DNA of 64,000 bases from RPQJ01 sp963731105 (GTDB lineage Bacteria; Pseudomonadota; Gammaproteobacteria; Steroidobacterales; Steroidobacteraceae), in assembly GCA_963731105.1 (NCBI GenBank), contig CAVSUM010000029.1, positions 90,332 to 154,331 on the forward strand. Reading direction: 5' to 3'. Position numbers and translations under genes: made by a program. The notes under the pieces are model-generated. The model was not told the DNA's origin and ran no database searches. It saw only the letters and a list, made by a program, of their open reading frames with translations. This document shows, one piece after another, positions 9,260-17,008 of the stretch (position 1 is its first letter; each line of letters begins with the position of its first letter).

Positions 9260-9943
9260 TCAGGGCACCAGGTCGGCGAGGCTGCGGATCGCCGTGATGC
9301 CCGCCAGGGCCGCGCGCAGTGGCTGCGTCGAATCCGGCTGCAGCACCTGGTAGATCTCGCGCACCCCGGCTTGCCGCGCGGCCTCGAGCACCAGCGAGCT
9401 GTCGTCCACGAACAGGGTCGTCGCCGGATCCACCGCATGCCGCTGCCCGAGCAGCGTCCAGAACTCCGCCTGCTCCTTCGGCACGCCGAACTCGTGCGAC
9501 GAGACCATTGCGTCGAAGTGGCGCGCCAGCCCCGCCTCGCCGTCCTTCACGGCCAGGCTGATGGGATGCGCATTGGTCGTGAGCAGCAGGCGCTTGCCCA
9601 GCGCACGTGCCGCCTCCAGGAACCCGAGCGCCCCCGGCAGGTAGCGGATGTGCGCACGCAGCTCGAACTTGAGCGCGGCGATGTCGAAGTCGAGTTGCTC
9701 GCTCCAGTGGTCGATGCAGTACCACTCGAGCGTCCCGCGCCGGGCGTCGAAGCGGGCGCGCAGTTGCGCGATCGCCTCCTCCGCCGGCACCCCGTGGCGC
9801 TCGCCCCAGCGACGCGGCAGTGCCTCGAGCCAGAACAGGTTGTCGAAGCGCAGGTCGAGCACGGTGCCGTCCATGTCGAGGCACACGGTGTGGATGGCGC
9901 TCCAGGCGGGCGCGGTCGACGGCTGGCGCGGGGTGGCCGGCAC
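9260..9943 (-). CDS. yrfG: HAD-family GMP/IMP nucleotidase YrfG
   Basis: Haloacid-dehalogenase-fold 5'-nucleotidase of about 227 aa. The DMDGTVLDL nucleophile motif, the LLTTNAH motif II and the VFVDDS-type motif IV (LFVDDSSLVLEA) are all present. A GTG at 9943, preceded by GAGG about 9 bases upstream, is the best start, because no ATG occurs between the upstream stop and the catalytic Asp motif except the Met inside it. It is divergent from cysQ, matching the common yrfG/cysQ neighbourhood. Confidence 0.87.
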   Translation of the reverse strand: MPATPRQPSTAPAWSAIHTVCLDMDGTVLDLRFDNLFWLEALPRRWGERHGVPAEEAIAQLRARFDARRGTLEWYCIDHWSEQLDFDIAALKFELRAHIRYLPGALGFLEAARALGKRLLLTTNAHPISLAVKDGEAGLARHFDAMVSSHEFGVPKEQAEFWTLLGQRHAVDPATTLFVDDSSLVLEAARQAGVREIYQVLQPDSTQPLRAALAGITAIRSLADLVP

Positions 9944-10018
9944 GGCGGCGATGTCCTCGGGCTGTGCGGAAAGGTCGCTATGATACGACCTCGATTCCCC
10001 GATCCTGGAGTCTCCGCC

Positions 10019-10831
10019 ATGTCTGCTGCCGATGCCGGGCGCCTCGCGGCCCTGCTGCCCCGGGTGCTCGATGCGGTCGCCGCCGCCGGCACTGCGATCC
10101 TCGAGGTGTACGCGGCCCCGCTCGCAGTCGAGTACAAGGCGGACGACTCGCCGATCACGCGTGCAGACCGTGCCGCGCACGAAATCCTCGCGCAGCGCCT
10201 CGCGGCCATTGCGCCCGAGATCCCGATGCTGTCGGAAGAACACGAGGCGAGCCACGCGCACGCGGTGCGCGGCGCCTGGCGCGAGTTCTGGCTGGTCGAT
10301 CCGCTCGACGGCACCCGGGAGTTCATCGGTCGCAACGGCGAGTTCACGGTCAACGTCGCGCTGGTGCGCGACCACCGGCCCGTGCTCGGCGTGGTGGCCG
10401 CGCCGGCGCTCGGGCTCACCTACTACGCCGCCGCGGGCGTCGGTGCCTTCCGCCGCGAGGACGGCAGCACGACGGCCGAGCCGATCCACGTGCGGGCGGC
10501 CAGCGACCCGCTGGTGGTGGTGGGCAGCCGCTCGCACCGGGGCGATTCGCTCGACGGCCTGCTGGCGAAACTCGGTGCACACGAGATGCGGCCGATGGGC
10601 AGCGCACTCAAGTTCTGCGTGGTTGCCGAGGGCGCCGCGGACTTCTATCCGCGCCTCGGCCCGACCTCCGAGTGGGATACCGCAGCGGCACAAGCGGTGG
10701 TGGAATGCGCGGGCGGCGCCGTCACCACGCTCGACGGCAAGCCGCTGCGCTACAACGAGCGCGACACGCTGCTGAACCCGCACTTCATGGCCTACGGGGA
10801 CGGCAGCCGCCGCTGGCCCGAGCTGTTCTGA
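10019..10831 (+). CDS. cysQ: 3'(2'),5'-bisphosphate nucleotidase CysQ
   Basis: Mg-dependent phosphatase that removes the 3'-phosphate of PAP/PAPS and so recycles a by-product of sulfate assimilation. ATG 10019 follows CCTGGAG and gives 270 aa. It has the inositol-monophosphatase-family motifs WLVDPLDGTREF (metal site 1) and SEWDTAAAQAVVE (metal site 2), and MLSEEHE upstream supplies the metal-binding Glu pair. The next gene starts 3 bases after the stop, so it is probably co-transcribed. Confidence 0.94.
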   Translation: MSAADAGRLAALLPRVLDAVAAAGTAILEVYAAPLAVEYKADDSPITRADRAAHEILAQRLAAIAPEIPMLSEEHEASHAHAVRGAWREFWLVDPLDGTREFIGRNGEFTVNVALVRDHRPVLGVVAAPALGLTYYAAAGVGAFRREDGSTTAEPIHVRAASDPLVVVGSRSHRGDSLDGLLAKLGAHEMRPMGSALKFCVVAEGAADFYPRLGPTSEWDTAAAQAVVECAGGAVTTLDGKPLRYNERDTLLNPHFMAYGDGSRRWPELF

Positions 10832-10834
10832 CGC

Positions 10835-11137
10835 GTGCAACTGTCCTGGACCCTGCTTGCCCTGCTGGCTGCGATGCTGGCCACCGCGTGGTTCTGGCAC
10901 GACAGCCTCGGCGCGCGTGAGACGGCCAATGCCGCGGCGCTCGAGACCTGTCAGGGCACCGGGGCGATGTTGCTCGACGGCACCGTCGCATTCCGGCGGA
11001 TCGAGGCGGTACGGGTGCTGGGCGGCACGCTCGGCCTGCGGCGCACCTACGTCTTCGACTACACCCGCGACGGGGCCACGCGGCAGCAGGGTTTCGTGGT
11101 GGTGACCGGCCGCACCATCGACAGCATCGGCCTCTGA
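10835..11137 (+). CDS. DUF3301 membrane-anchored protein
   Basis: A 100-aa protein starting GTG at 10835. One N-terminal hydrophobic helix (LLALLAAMLATAWFW) is followed by a small soluble domain with LRRTYVFDYTRDG, typical of DUF3301. The function is unknown. The family is often found beside cysQ/yrfG in Gammaproteobacteria, as here, and spacing to cysQ (3 bases) suggests translational coupling. Confidence 0.8.
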   Translation: MQLSWTLLALLAAMLATAWFWHDSLGARETANAAALETCQGTGAMLLDGTVAFRRIEAVRVLGGTLGLRRTYVFDYTRDGATRQQGFVVVTGRTIDSIGL

Positions 11138-11214
11138 GCCGGGCTACCCCTTTGGCGTCGCCCGGGGCTAAGCTACCCGTCCTGCATCCGAGCGACCCGC
11201 GGGGCCGTCCCGTC

Positions 11215-11439
11215 ATGGCTGAAGCGATCGACAACGTCGACACCGAGACGTTCAAGCACCTCGAGCGGCTGCGCCAGCTGCGCATCGAGCACCGCGACCT
11301 CGACGACGTGATTCACCGCCTGCAGCTCGACCTGTACGTGGATCAGGTGCAGTTGCGGCGCTTGAAGCGGCGCAAGCTGCTGCTCAAGGACCAGATCGCC
11401 AGGCTCGAGAGCCAGCTGATCCCCGACCTCAACGCCTGA
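11215..11439 (+). CDS. YdcH/DUF465 family small coiled-coil protein
   Basis: A 74-aa, highly charged helical protein with an ERLRQLRIEHRDLDDVIHRL core and a Lys/Arg-rich LKRRKLLLKDQIARLE second helix, the DUF465 pattern of a short antiparallel coiled coil. The ATG at 11215 was chosen over an upstream in-frame start because the family begins near this point. The function is unknown. It is followed after a few bases by an MscS-like channel gene and is possibly co-transcribed with it. Confidence 0.78.
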   Translation: MAEAIDNVDTETFKHLERLRQLRIEHRDLDDVIHRLQLDLYVDQVQLRRLKRRKLLLKDQIARLESQLIPDLNA

Positions 11440-11444
11440 GCGTG

Positions 11445-12773
11445 ATGCAGAAGCCACCGCAGGCGGACGGCGCCATCATTGACCAGTTGCTGCTGCCCGG
11501 GAGCCTGCTGCAGATCGCGGTGATCGGCGGCGCGATGCTGCTCGGCTGGTGGATCGGGCGACTGGTGCGCCCGCGACTCGCATCAGCCGCACCGCCACAG
11601 GACTTCCCGAGCCGGGCACGCGAGGCCGCGTGGGTGGCGGCGCCGTTCGTGGCGAGCGTGCTGCTGCTGGCCATGGCCGCCGGGCTGCTGCACGCAGCGG
11701 GCACGGCGGCGCGCTACGTGGACGTGGCGGTGCAGCTCGCCGCGCTGCTGCTGCTGATCCGCGTCGTCGTTTACCTCGTCCGCGTCTCGCTCGGCGCCCG
11801 CGCGCGCCTCAAGGGCTGGGGCACGGCGATCAGCCTCGTACTGTGGGTGTTCCTGTCGCTGCACCTGCTCGGCTGGGGCGACAGCGTGATCGCCGCGCTC
11901 GACGGCATCGGCATGAATGCCGGCAAGACGCGCATTTCGGTGTGGTCGGTCGCCAAGCTGCTGGTGACGGTGAGCCTGTTCGTGGTCGCGGCGATGTGGG
12001 TGTCGCGCTGGCTCGAGCGCCGGGTGCTGAAGCTCGACGCGCTCGCACCGAACATGCGCATCGGCATCGCCAAGTTCCTGCAGGCGTTCCTGGTGGGCCT
12101 GTCGGTGCTGGTGGGCCTGAACGCGGCCGGCCTCGACCTCACCACGCTGAACGTGCTGACCGGCGCGATCGGCATCGGCCTCGGCTTCGGCCTGCAGAGC
12201 ATCGCAGCCAACTTCGTCAGCGGCTTCGTGCTGCTGATGGACCGCTCGATCAAGCCCGGCGACGTGATCAGCTTCACCGGCACCACCGGCACCGCCACCG
12301 AGGGCTTCGGCTGGGTCGAAGAACTGCGAGGCCGCTACGTCGTCGTGCGCGACCGCGACGGCGTTGCCACGCTGGTGCCGAACCAGAACCTGATCACCAA
12401 CTCGGTGGTGAACTGGAGCTACACCGACCCGCGCGTGCGCCTGAAGCTGCCGGTGCGGGTCAGTTACCAGAGCGATCCCGAGCTGGCCATGCGCTTGATG
12501 CTCGAGGCCACGGTCGGCCACCGCCGCGTGATCCAGGACCCGGCGCCGGTCGCCCGCATGATGTCGTTCGGTGACCACGGCATCGAGCTCGAGCTGCGCT
12601 TCTGGATCCCGGACCCGCAGGAAGGCGTGAACAACGTCCGCTCCGACGTGAATCGCGCGATCTGGAAGCTGTTCAAGCAGCACGGCGTGGTGATTCCCGT
12701 GGCGCAGCGCGAGGTGCGGCTCGAGATGGTGAGCCCGCGCGTCGGCGACGCCATGCCCGCCCGCGACGACTGA
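11445..12773 (+). CDS. MscS-family mechanosensitive channel
   Basis: Inner-membrane channel of 442 aa that releases solutes on hypo-osmotic shock. Five hydrophobic helices precede the conserved pore helix and beta domain: GAIGIGLGFGLQSIAANFVSG is the TM3 pore signature, followed by LLMDRSIKPGDVI and LVPNQNLITNSVVNWS. It is longer than E. coli MscS (286 aa), with two extra N-terminal helices, like the medium-size YbdG/MscK-related members. An alternative start is the GTG one codon upstream. arfB starts 3 bases after the stop. Confidence 0.9.
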   Translation: MQKPPQADGAIIDQLLLPGSLLQIAVIGGAMLLGWWIGRLVRPRLASAAPPQDFPSRAREAAWVAAPFVASVLLLAMAAGLLHAAGTAARYVDVAVQLAALLLLIRVVVYLVRVSLGARARLKGWGTAISLVLWVFLSLHLLGWGDSVIAALDGIGMNAGKTRISVWSVAKLLVTVSLFVVAAMWVSRWLERRVLKLDALAPNMRIGIAKFLQAFLVGLSVLVGLNAAGLDLTTLNVLTGAIGIGLGFGLQSIAANFVSGFVLLMDRSIKPGDVISFTGTTGTATEGFGWVEELRGRYVVVRDRDGVATLVPNQNLITNSVVNWSYTDPRVRLKLPVRVSYQSDPELAMRLMLEATVGHRRVIQDPAPVARMMSFGDHGIELELRFWIPDPQEGVNNVRSDVNRAIWKLFKQHGVVIPVAQREVRLEMVSPRVGDAMPARDD

Positions 12774-12776
12774 GCC

Positions 12777-13202
12777 GTGCCGGTCGAGGTCTCGCCTACG
12801 CTCACCCTTCCCGACGAGCTGGTCGAGGTGCGCGCCGTGCGTGCCTCGGGCCCGGGCGGGCAGAACGTCAACAAGGTGTCGAACGCGGTCGAGCTGCGCT
12901 TCGACTCGGCAGCATGGGCTGCACTTCCCCCCTCCGCCCGCCCGCGCCTGCGCCGCATCGCCGGGCGGCGCATGACCGGCGACGGACTGATCGTCATCGA
13001 CGCGCAGCGCTTCCGCTCGCTGGAGCAGAACCGTGCCGACGCGTTCGAGCGGCTGGTGACGATGATCCGCGAGTCGCTGGTCGAGCCGAAGCCGCGGCGC
13101 AAGACGAAGCCGACGCGCGCGTCGAAGGAGCGGCGGCTGGCCGGCAAGACGCGCGACGCAAAGACCAAGCAGCTGCGCACTCGCATACGGAGCGAAGACT
13201 GA
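12777..13202 (+). CDS. arfB: Alternative ribosome-rescue factor ArfB
   Basis: Peptidyl-tRNA hydrolase that rescues stalled ribosomes. GTG 12777 gives 141 aa. The catalytic GGQ loop is present as SGPGGQNVNKVSNAVELRF, followed by a basic C-terminal tail (RRKTKPTRASKERR) that in the family enters the empty mRNA channel. Size and tail match ArfB (YaeJ) rather than RF1/RF2. It is the last gene of the housekeeping run before the operator-containing gap. Confidence 0.92.
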   Translation: MPVEVSPTLTLPDELVEVRAVRASGPGGQNVNKVSNAVELRFDSAAWAALPPSARPRLRRIAGRRMTGDGLIVIDAQRFRSLEQNRADAFERLVTMIRESLVEPKPRRKTKPTRASKERRLAGKTRDAKTKQLRTRIRSED

Positions 13203-13247
13203 CCTGACCGGCGGTGGCGGCACGGCGTGCTACCGCTTGCGCAGGTC

Positions 13248-13264
13248 ACTTGTATAACGCAAGT
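13248..13264 (+). promoter_or_regulatory. Operator copy A1 (predicted HxlR-type regulator site)
   Basis: ACTTGTATAACGCAAGT, an imperfect palindrome with ACTTG/CAAGT ends. It matches sites at 13271, 25474 and 27298 (reverse). It lies 46 bases before the FAD oxidoreductase start and contains a TATAAC that could be a -10 box, suggesting repression. The assignment to the tandem HxlR regulator at 25511 is an inference from co-location. Confidence 0.75.
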
Positions 13265-13270
13265 TAGTGA

Positions 13271-13287
13271 ACTATCGTAACGCAAGT
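13271..13287 (+). promoter_or_regulatory. Operator copy A2
   Basis: ACTATCGTAACGCAAGT, the second copy in the same promoter. It starts 23 bp after A1, roughly two helical turns, so both could be bound on one DNA face. The right half TAACGCAAGT is identical to A1, while the left half is degenerate. Confidence 0.72.
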
Positions 13288-13309
13288 GATACCCCAGGGG
13301 AGCGCGGCG

Positions 13310-14917
13310 ATGTCGGCACAGCAGAAATTCGACACGGTGGTGATCGGTGCGGGCGTGGCCGGGCTGGCGACGGCCGCGCTGCTCGCCCGGGATGCCGGCC
13401 AGCGGGTGCTGGTGCTGGAGCGGGCGCCGTTCATCGGCGGGCGCACCCTGTCCTACGTGGGTCGCGGCAATCGCGTGGTGGCCGACGGCATCGAGATGGA
13501 TGCCCGCGGCTTCCGCAAGTCCCTGCCCTACGCCCACTGCTACCTCGGCAAGTGCACGCCCGGGATCGAGGAGATCTTCGAGCGCGGGCTGCTTGACGGT
13601 CGCACCTTCGAGGCCGGCGGCCACGGTCTGTTCTGGGGCAACCGCAGCCGCGTCGACGCACTGATGCAGCACCTCGGTGCGCACTGGAACCTGCCGCTGA
13701 ACCGTGGCCTCGGGTTCGTCGTCTGGGACGGCGAAGGCCAGCCGGGCCGGGCGTTCCAGGTGGAGAAGGGCAAGCCGTATCCGTGGATGTCGGTCGACGG
13801 GTTCGCCGCGACCATGGAGCAGTTGCAGGCGATGGGCAAGAGCAGCTTCGAGGACATGGCCCGGCTGATGCGCACTCCGCTGCAGGCGTGGCTCGAGCAG
13901 CGCAACCTGCACCCCGAGGCCTACGACTACATCAAGGTGCTCGCCGCGTCGCAGACCGCGCAGGCCGAGCCCGCGATGACGCCCACCGGCGACTTCCTCG
14001 GCTACATGGCCATTGCCGGCCAGATCCGCATGAACCTGGTGAGCGGGTCGGTCGCCACCGCCGACGAGCCGGGCTGCATCGCGATCCCGCAGCAGTTCGA
14101 GCGCGTGCTGCTCGAGCACGGCGGCACGGTGCTGCGCGGCACGCGGGCGCGCGAAGTGCTGATCGAGGACGGTCGCGCCACCGGCGTGCGCATCGGTGGC
14201 GAGGACAACGACTACGACGGCGAGCGCGTCATCCGCGCGGACCGCGTGGTGTGCACGATCCCGCCGAAGTACCTGTTCCGCGTGCTGCCGCGGGCGGCAT
14301 TCCCGCCGCAGTGGGTCGAGCTGCTGGAACGGCGGTTCTGGGGCGCGGGACTGCTGACCGGCTGGTGCGGCATGCGGCGCAGCGTCTTCCCCGACATCGG
14401 CCTGGCCGAGGGCAGCTTCGTTTTCATGCCCGGCGTGATCCGCGGCGAAGGCTTCATCGGCGCGGTGGACATGGTGATGTGCGACTTCACCGCCTGGGGC
14501 GACGGGACCGCGCGGCGCGGCCCGCCGGGCAAGCGCGAATACCTGTTCTCCACCGCGCTCACCGACGAGGAGATGCGCAACCCGGACCGGGTCAGTCGCG
14601 TCGTCGAACTGTGCGAGGCGTGGGCGCGTACCACGTTCCCGACCTGGGACGAGGACTGCGAATTCATGCTCTGGACCCCGTCGCCCGAGGCGTACGGCCT
14701 GTGGCGGCCGGTCGGCGAGGACCGCCCCGACGTGACCTCGCCCTGGGTCGAGGGCCTGTACTTCGCCGGCGACCAGTACGGCCGGCGCATGTGGGGCGGC
14801 GGCGTCGACGGCGCGGCACTGTCGGCGGTGATGTGCACCGACGCCATCCTGGGCACGAACCTCGAGGAGCGGATCATGCCCGCTTACCACCGCGGGCTCC
14901 CGGAGCTTGCCGCGTGA
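13310..14917 (+). CDS. FAD-dependent oxidoreductase (phytoene desaturase/amine oxidase fold)
   Basis: A 535-aa flavoprotein. ATG 13310 follows GGGGAG. The N-terminal dinucleotide-binding motif is VVIGAGVAGLATAALLARDAG, continued by the ERAPFIGGR segment seen in CrtI/amine-oxidase-type enzymes. The C-terminal FAD motif is GLYFAGDQYG..GGGVDGAALSA. The substrate is not readable; the surrounding acyl-CoA genes suggest oxidation of a lipid, terpenoid or steroid-like compound. It is the first gene of a tightly packed operon (13310-20866) and is preceded by two operator copies. Its stop overlaps the next start (GTGA). Confidence 0.8.
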   Translation: MSAQQKFDTVVIGAGVAGLATAALLARDAGQRVLVLERAPFIGGRTLSYVGRGNRVVADGIEMDARGFRKSLPYAHCYLGKCTPGIEEIFERGLLDGRTFEAGGHGLFWGNRSRVDALMQHLGAHWNLPLNRGLGFVVWDGEGQPGRAFQVEKGKPYPWMSVDGFAATMEQLQAMGKSSFEDMARLMRTPLQAWLEQRNLHPEAYDYIKVLAASQTAQAEPAMTPTGDFLGYMAIAGQIRMNLVSGSVATADEPGCIAIPQQFERVLLEHGGTVLRGTRAREVLIEDGRATGVRIGGEDNDYDGERVIRADRVVCTIPPKYLFRVLPRAAFPPQWVELLERRFWGAGLLTGWCGMRRSVFPDIGLAEGSFVFMPGVIRGEGFIGAVDMVMCDFTAWGDGTARRGPPGKREYLFSTALTDEEMRNPDRVSRVVELCEAWARTTFPTWDEDCEFMLWTPSPEAYGLWRPVGEDRPDVTSPWVEGLYFAGDQYGRRMWGGGVDGAALSAVMCTDAILGTNLEERIMPAYHRGLPELAA

Positions 14918-16110
14918 ACGCGCGACGCGGCGCGACGGCGATCGTCGGCACCGGCGAGGTGCCGACCGGCCGGTTCCCGGACCGGGGCGCGATCAGCTTT
15001 GCGCTCGACGCGGCGCGCCTCGCCATCCACGACGCGGGCATCGACAAGGACGAGATTGACTTCGTGATCCCGACCACGGCCGTGTTCAGCTTCCAGTTCA
15101 GCAACGAGCTGACCACCTGCCGGCTGGTCGAGGAACTGGGGCTCAAGAACGTCACCGCGAATGCGACCGTGTTCTCCGGCGGCTCGTCCAGCACCAACGC
15201 GCTGCGCATCGCCAGCGCGCTCATCGAAACGGGCCGCGCCCGCACGATCCTGTTCGTGCACTGCGACAAGCTCGGCACCGGCGTGACCTCGCAGGGCGGC
15301 ATCGACCTGTTCTCGACCGCCGGCATCTCGATGGAGTGGGAGGTGCCGTTCGGCCAGCACTATTCCACGGTCGCGGCCCTCGCCACCCAGCGCTACAAGT
15401 ACGAGACCGGCACGACCGACGAGCAGCTCTCGGCCGTCTGCGTCTCCAATCGCAGGTGGGCGGAACTGAATCCCAACGCGTTCTTTCGCAAGCCGCTGAC
15501 GATCGAAGAAGTGATGTCCTCGAAGATGCTGGCGACGCCGCTGCGGGCCAAGCAGTCGAACATGCTGTTCGACGGCGGTGCCGCGTTCATCGTCACGTCC
15601 GCGCAACGGGCCCGCGAACTGGCCACGCGGCCCGCCTATGTGCTCGGGGAAGGGGGCGTGGTCACGCACTTCGCCTACCACCAGGAACCCGACCTGACGC
15701 GCTTCGGCTGGGCCCGCGCCGGCCGCCAGGCGTTCGCCGAGGCCGGCATCGGCCCGCAGGACATCGACGTCGCCGAGATCTACGACTCCTACCCGATCTA
15801 CCAGCTGATCGCGTTCGAGGAGATCGGCCTCGCGCCCCGTGGCGAGGCCGGCCGACTGCATTTCGACGGCGCCACGGCGCCGGGCGGTCGCATCCCGACG
15901 ACCACCGACGGCGGCATGCTGTCGAAGGGCCACATCGGCGCCGGTGGCTCCGTCTCGCTGCTGGTCGAGGCGGCACGCCAGGTGATGGGTCGGGCCGGGC
16001 CACGGCAGGTTCCCAACTGCCGGTTCGCCGTCGAAACGGCCGTGGGCGGCACCTACATGGACGCCCAGGTCACGATCCTGGGCAGCGAGATACCGGGGGT
16101 GGCAGCATGA
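14914..16110 (+). CDS. Thiolase-fold (SCP2-thiolase/Ltp2-like) protein lacking the catalytic cysteines
   Basis: A 398-aa protein of the thiolase superfamily, lipid-transfer-protein branch. The usual nucleophile site reads SGGSSS (about residues 88-93) instead of a Cys-Ser-Gly motif. The C-terminal Cys-Gly motif is also absent (VETAVGGTYMD), while the LSKGHIGAGGS loop with its His is kept. Loss of the Cys residues with a DUF35 gene next door resembles Ltp2-type retro-aldolases of steroid side-chain breakdown rather than a true thiolase. Start GTG 14914 overlaps the upstream stop, and its stop overlaps the DUF35 start (ATGA), so stoichiometric co-expression is likely. Confidence 0.8.
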   Translation: MNARRGATAIVGTGEVPTGRFPDRGAISFALDAARLAIHDAGIDKDEIDFVIPTTAVFSFQFSNELTTCRLVEELGLKNVTANATVFSGGSSSTNALRIASALIETGRARTILFVHCDKLGTGVTSQGGIDLFSTAGISMEWEVPFGQHYSTVAALATQRYKYETGTTDEQLSAVCVSNRRWAELNPNAFFRKPLTIEEVMSSKMLATPLRAKQSNMLFDGGAAFIVTSAQRARELATRPAYVLGEGGVVTHFAYHQEPDLTRFGWARAGRQAFAEAGIGPQDIDVAEIYDSYPIYQLIAFEEIGLAPRGEAGRLHFDGATAPGGRIPTTTDGGMLSKGHIGAGGSVSLLVEAARQVMGRAGPRQVPNCRFAVETAVGGTYMDAQVTILGSEIPGVAA

Positions 16111-16559
16111 GCAACGACACCGCGAGGCCGCCGAAGCCAGTGCCGGTCGTTCAACCTTGGGCGCGGCCGTTCTGGGACGCTGCCCGGCAGCACCGGCTGG
16201 TGCTGCAGGCGTGCAATGCCTGCCAGCGGCCGATCCACTACCCGCGCATCGCCTGTCCGCACTGCGGCGCCGACGACCTCGGCTGGCGGGAGGCCTCGGG
16301 CCGCGGCACGATCTACAGCTACACCGTGGTCGAGTCGAACGCGCCGTCCGCGTTCATCGCCGACCTGCCCTACGTCGTTGCGGTGATCCGGCTCGCCGAG
16401 GGGGTGCAGATGCTGTCGAACATCGTCGAGTGCGACCCAGCGTCGCTGCGGTGCGAGCAGCCCGTCGAGGTGGTGTTCGTGCCGCTGGACGACGAGTTCA
16501 CGCTGCCGAAATTCCGTCCGGTACCGGACGCGCGCACGGCAGCGGAGCGCGGCGCATGA
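16107..16559 (+). CDS. DUF35 OB-fold/zinc-ribbon partner protein
   Basis: A 150-aa protein with an N-terminal rubredoxin-like zinc ribbon (CNACQ...CPHCG, about residues 36-54) and a C-terminal OB-fold (GTIYSYTVVESN...). Proteins of this type bind acyl-CoA or form complexes with thiolase-fold enzymes, such as the archaeal HMG-CoA synthase/thiolase complex and the Ltp-ChsH2 aldolase. It overlaps both neighbours by 4 bases, consistent with a complex between the 14914 product and this protein. Confidence 0.88.
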   Translation: MSNDTARPPKPVPVVQPWARPFWDAARQHRLVLQACNACQRPIHYPRIACPHCGADDLGWREASGRGTIYSYTVVESNAPSAFIADLPYVVAVIRLAEGVQMLSNIVECDPASLRCEQPVEVVFVPLDDEFTLPKFRPVPDARTAAERGA

Positions 16560-17005
16560 CTCCCTCGCGATACGGCGACGAATTCAAGGTTGGCGACCTG
16601 CACCGCACCGCCGCGATCACTGTCACCGAGACGCACGTCGTCGCCTGGGCCGGCCTCACCGGCGACTTCTACCCGCTGCACATGGATCGCGAGTACGCCG
16701 CGAAGACCCAATTCGGCGAACGGCTGGTGCACGGTCCGTTCATCTTCGCGCTGGCCGTCGGCCTCGTCGCGCAGGCCGGGTTCGCGGGCGACGCCGCCAT
16801 CGCCTGGCTGGGGGTGGACGGCATGCGCATGCTCGCGCCGGTGAAGATCGGCGACACGGTGCGCGTCGAGGTCCGGGTCAAGGAGACCCGGCCCACCAGC
16901 AACCCGCGCAAGGGCGTGCAGGTGTGGACCTACACGGTGCTCAACCAGCGCGACGAGCAGGTGCTGGTGTTCGACTACCAGCTGATGTTCCACATGCGCG
17001 GCTGA
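16556..17005 (+). CDS. MaoC-like (R)-specific enoyl-CoA hydratase
   Basis: A 149-aa hot-dog-fold protein. The GDFYPLHMDREYA segment carries the Asp-x-x-x-x-His hydratase motif, followed by LVHGPFIFALAVGL. It probably hydrates or dehydrates an acyl-CoA intermediate of the pathway. The start ATG overlaps the DUF35 stop, and the acyl-CoA ligase starts 3 bases after its stop. In steroid degradation a MaoC protein also partners the DUF35/aldolase pair, so it may belong to the same complex. Confidence 0.85.
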   Translation: MTPSRYGDEFKVGDLHRTAAITVTETHVVAWAGLTGDFYPLHMDREYAAKTQFGERLVHGPFIFALAVGLVAQAGFAGDAAIAWLGVDGMRMLAPVKIGDTVRVEVRVKETRPTSNPRKGVQVWTYTVLNQRDEQVLVFDYQLMFHMRG

Positions 17006-17008
17006 CGC

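Noticed and set aside
13237..13250. A fifth FNR/DNR box before the FAD oxidoreductase operon
   Set aside because: TTGCGCAGGTCAC matches only the right half; the left half deviates too much.
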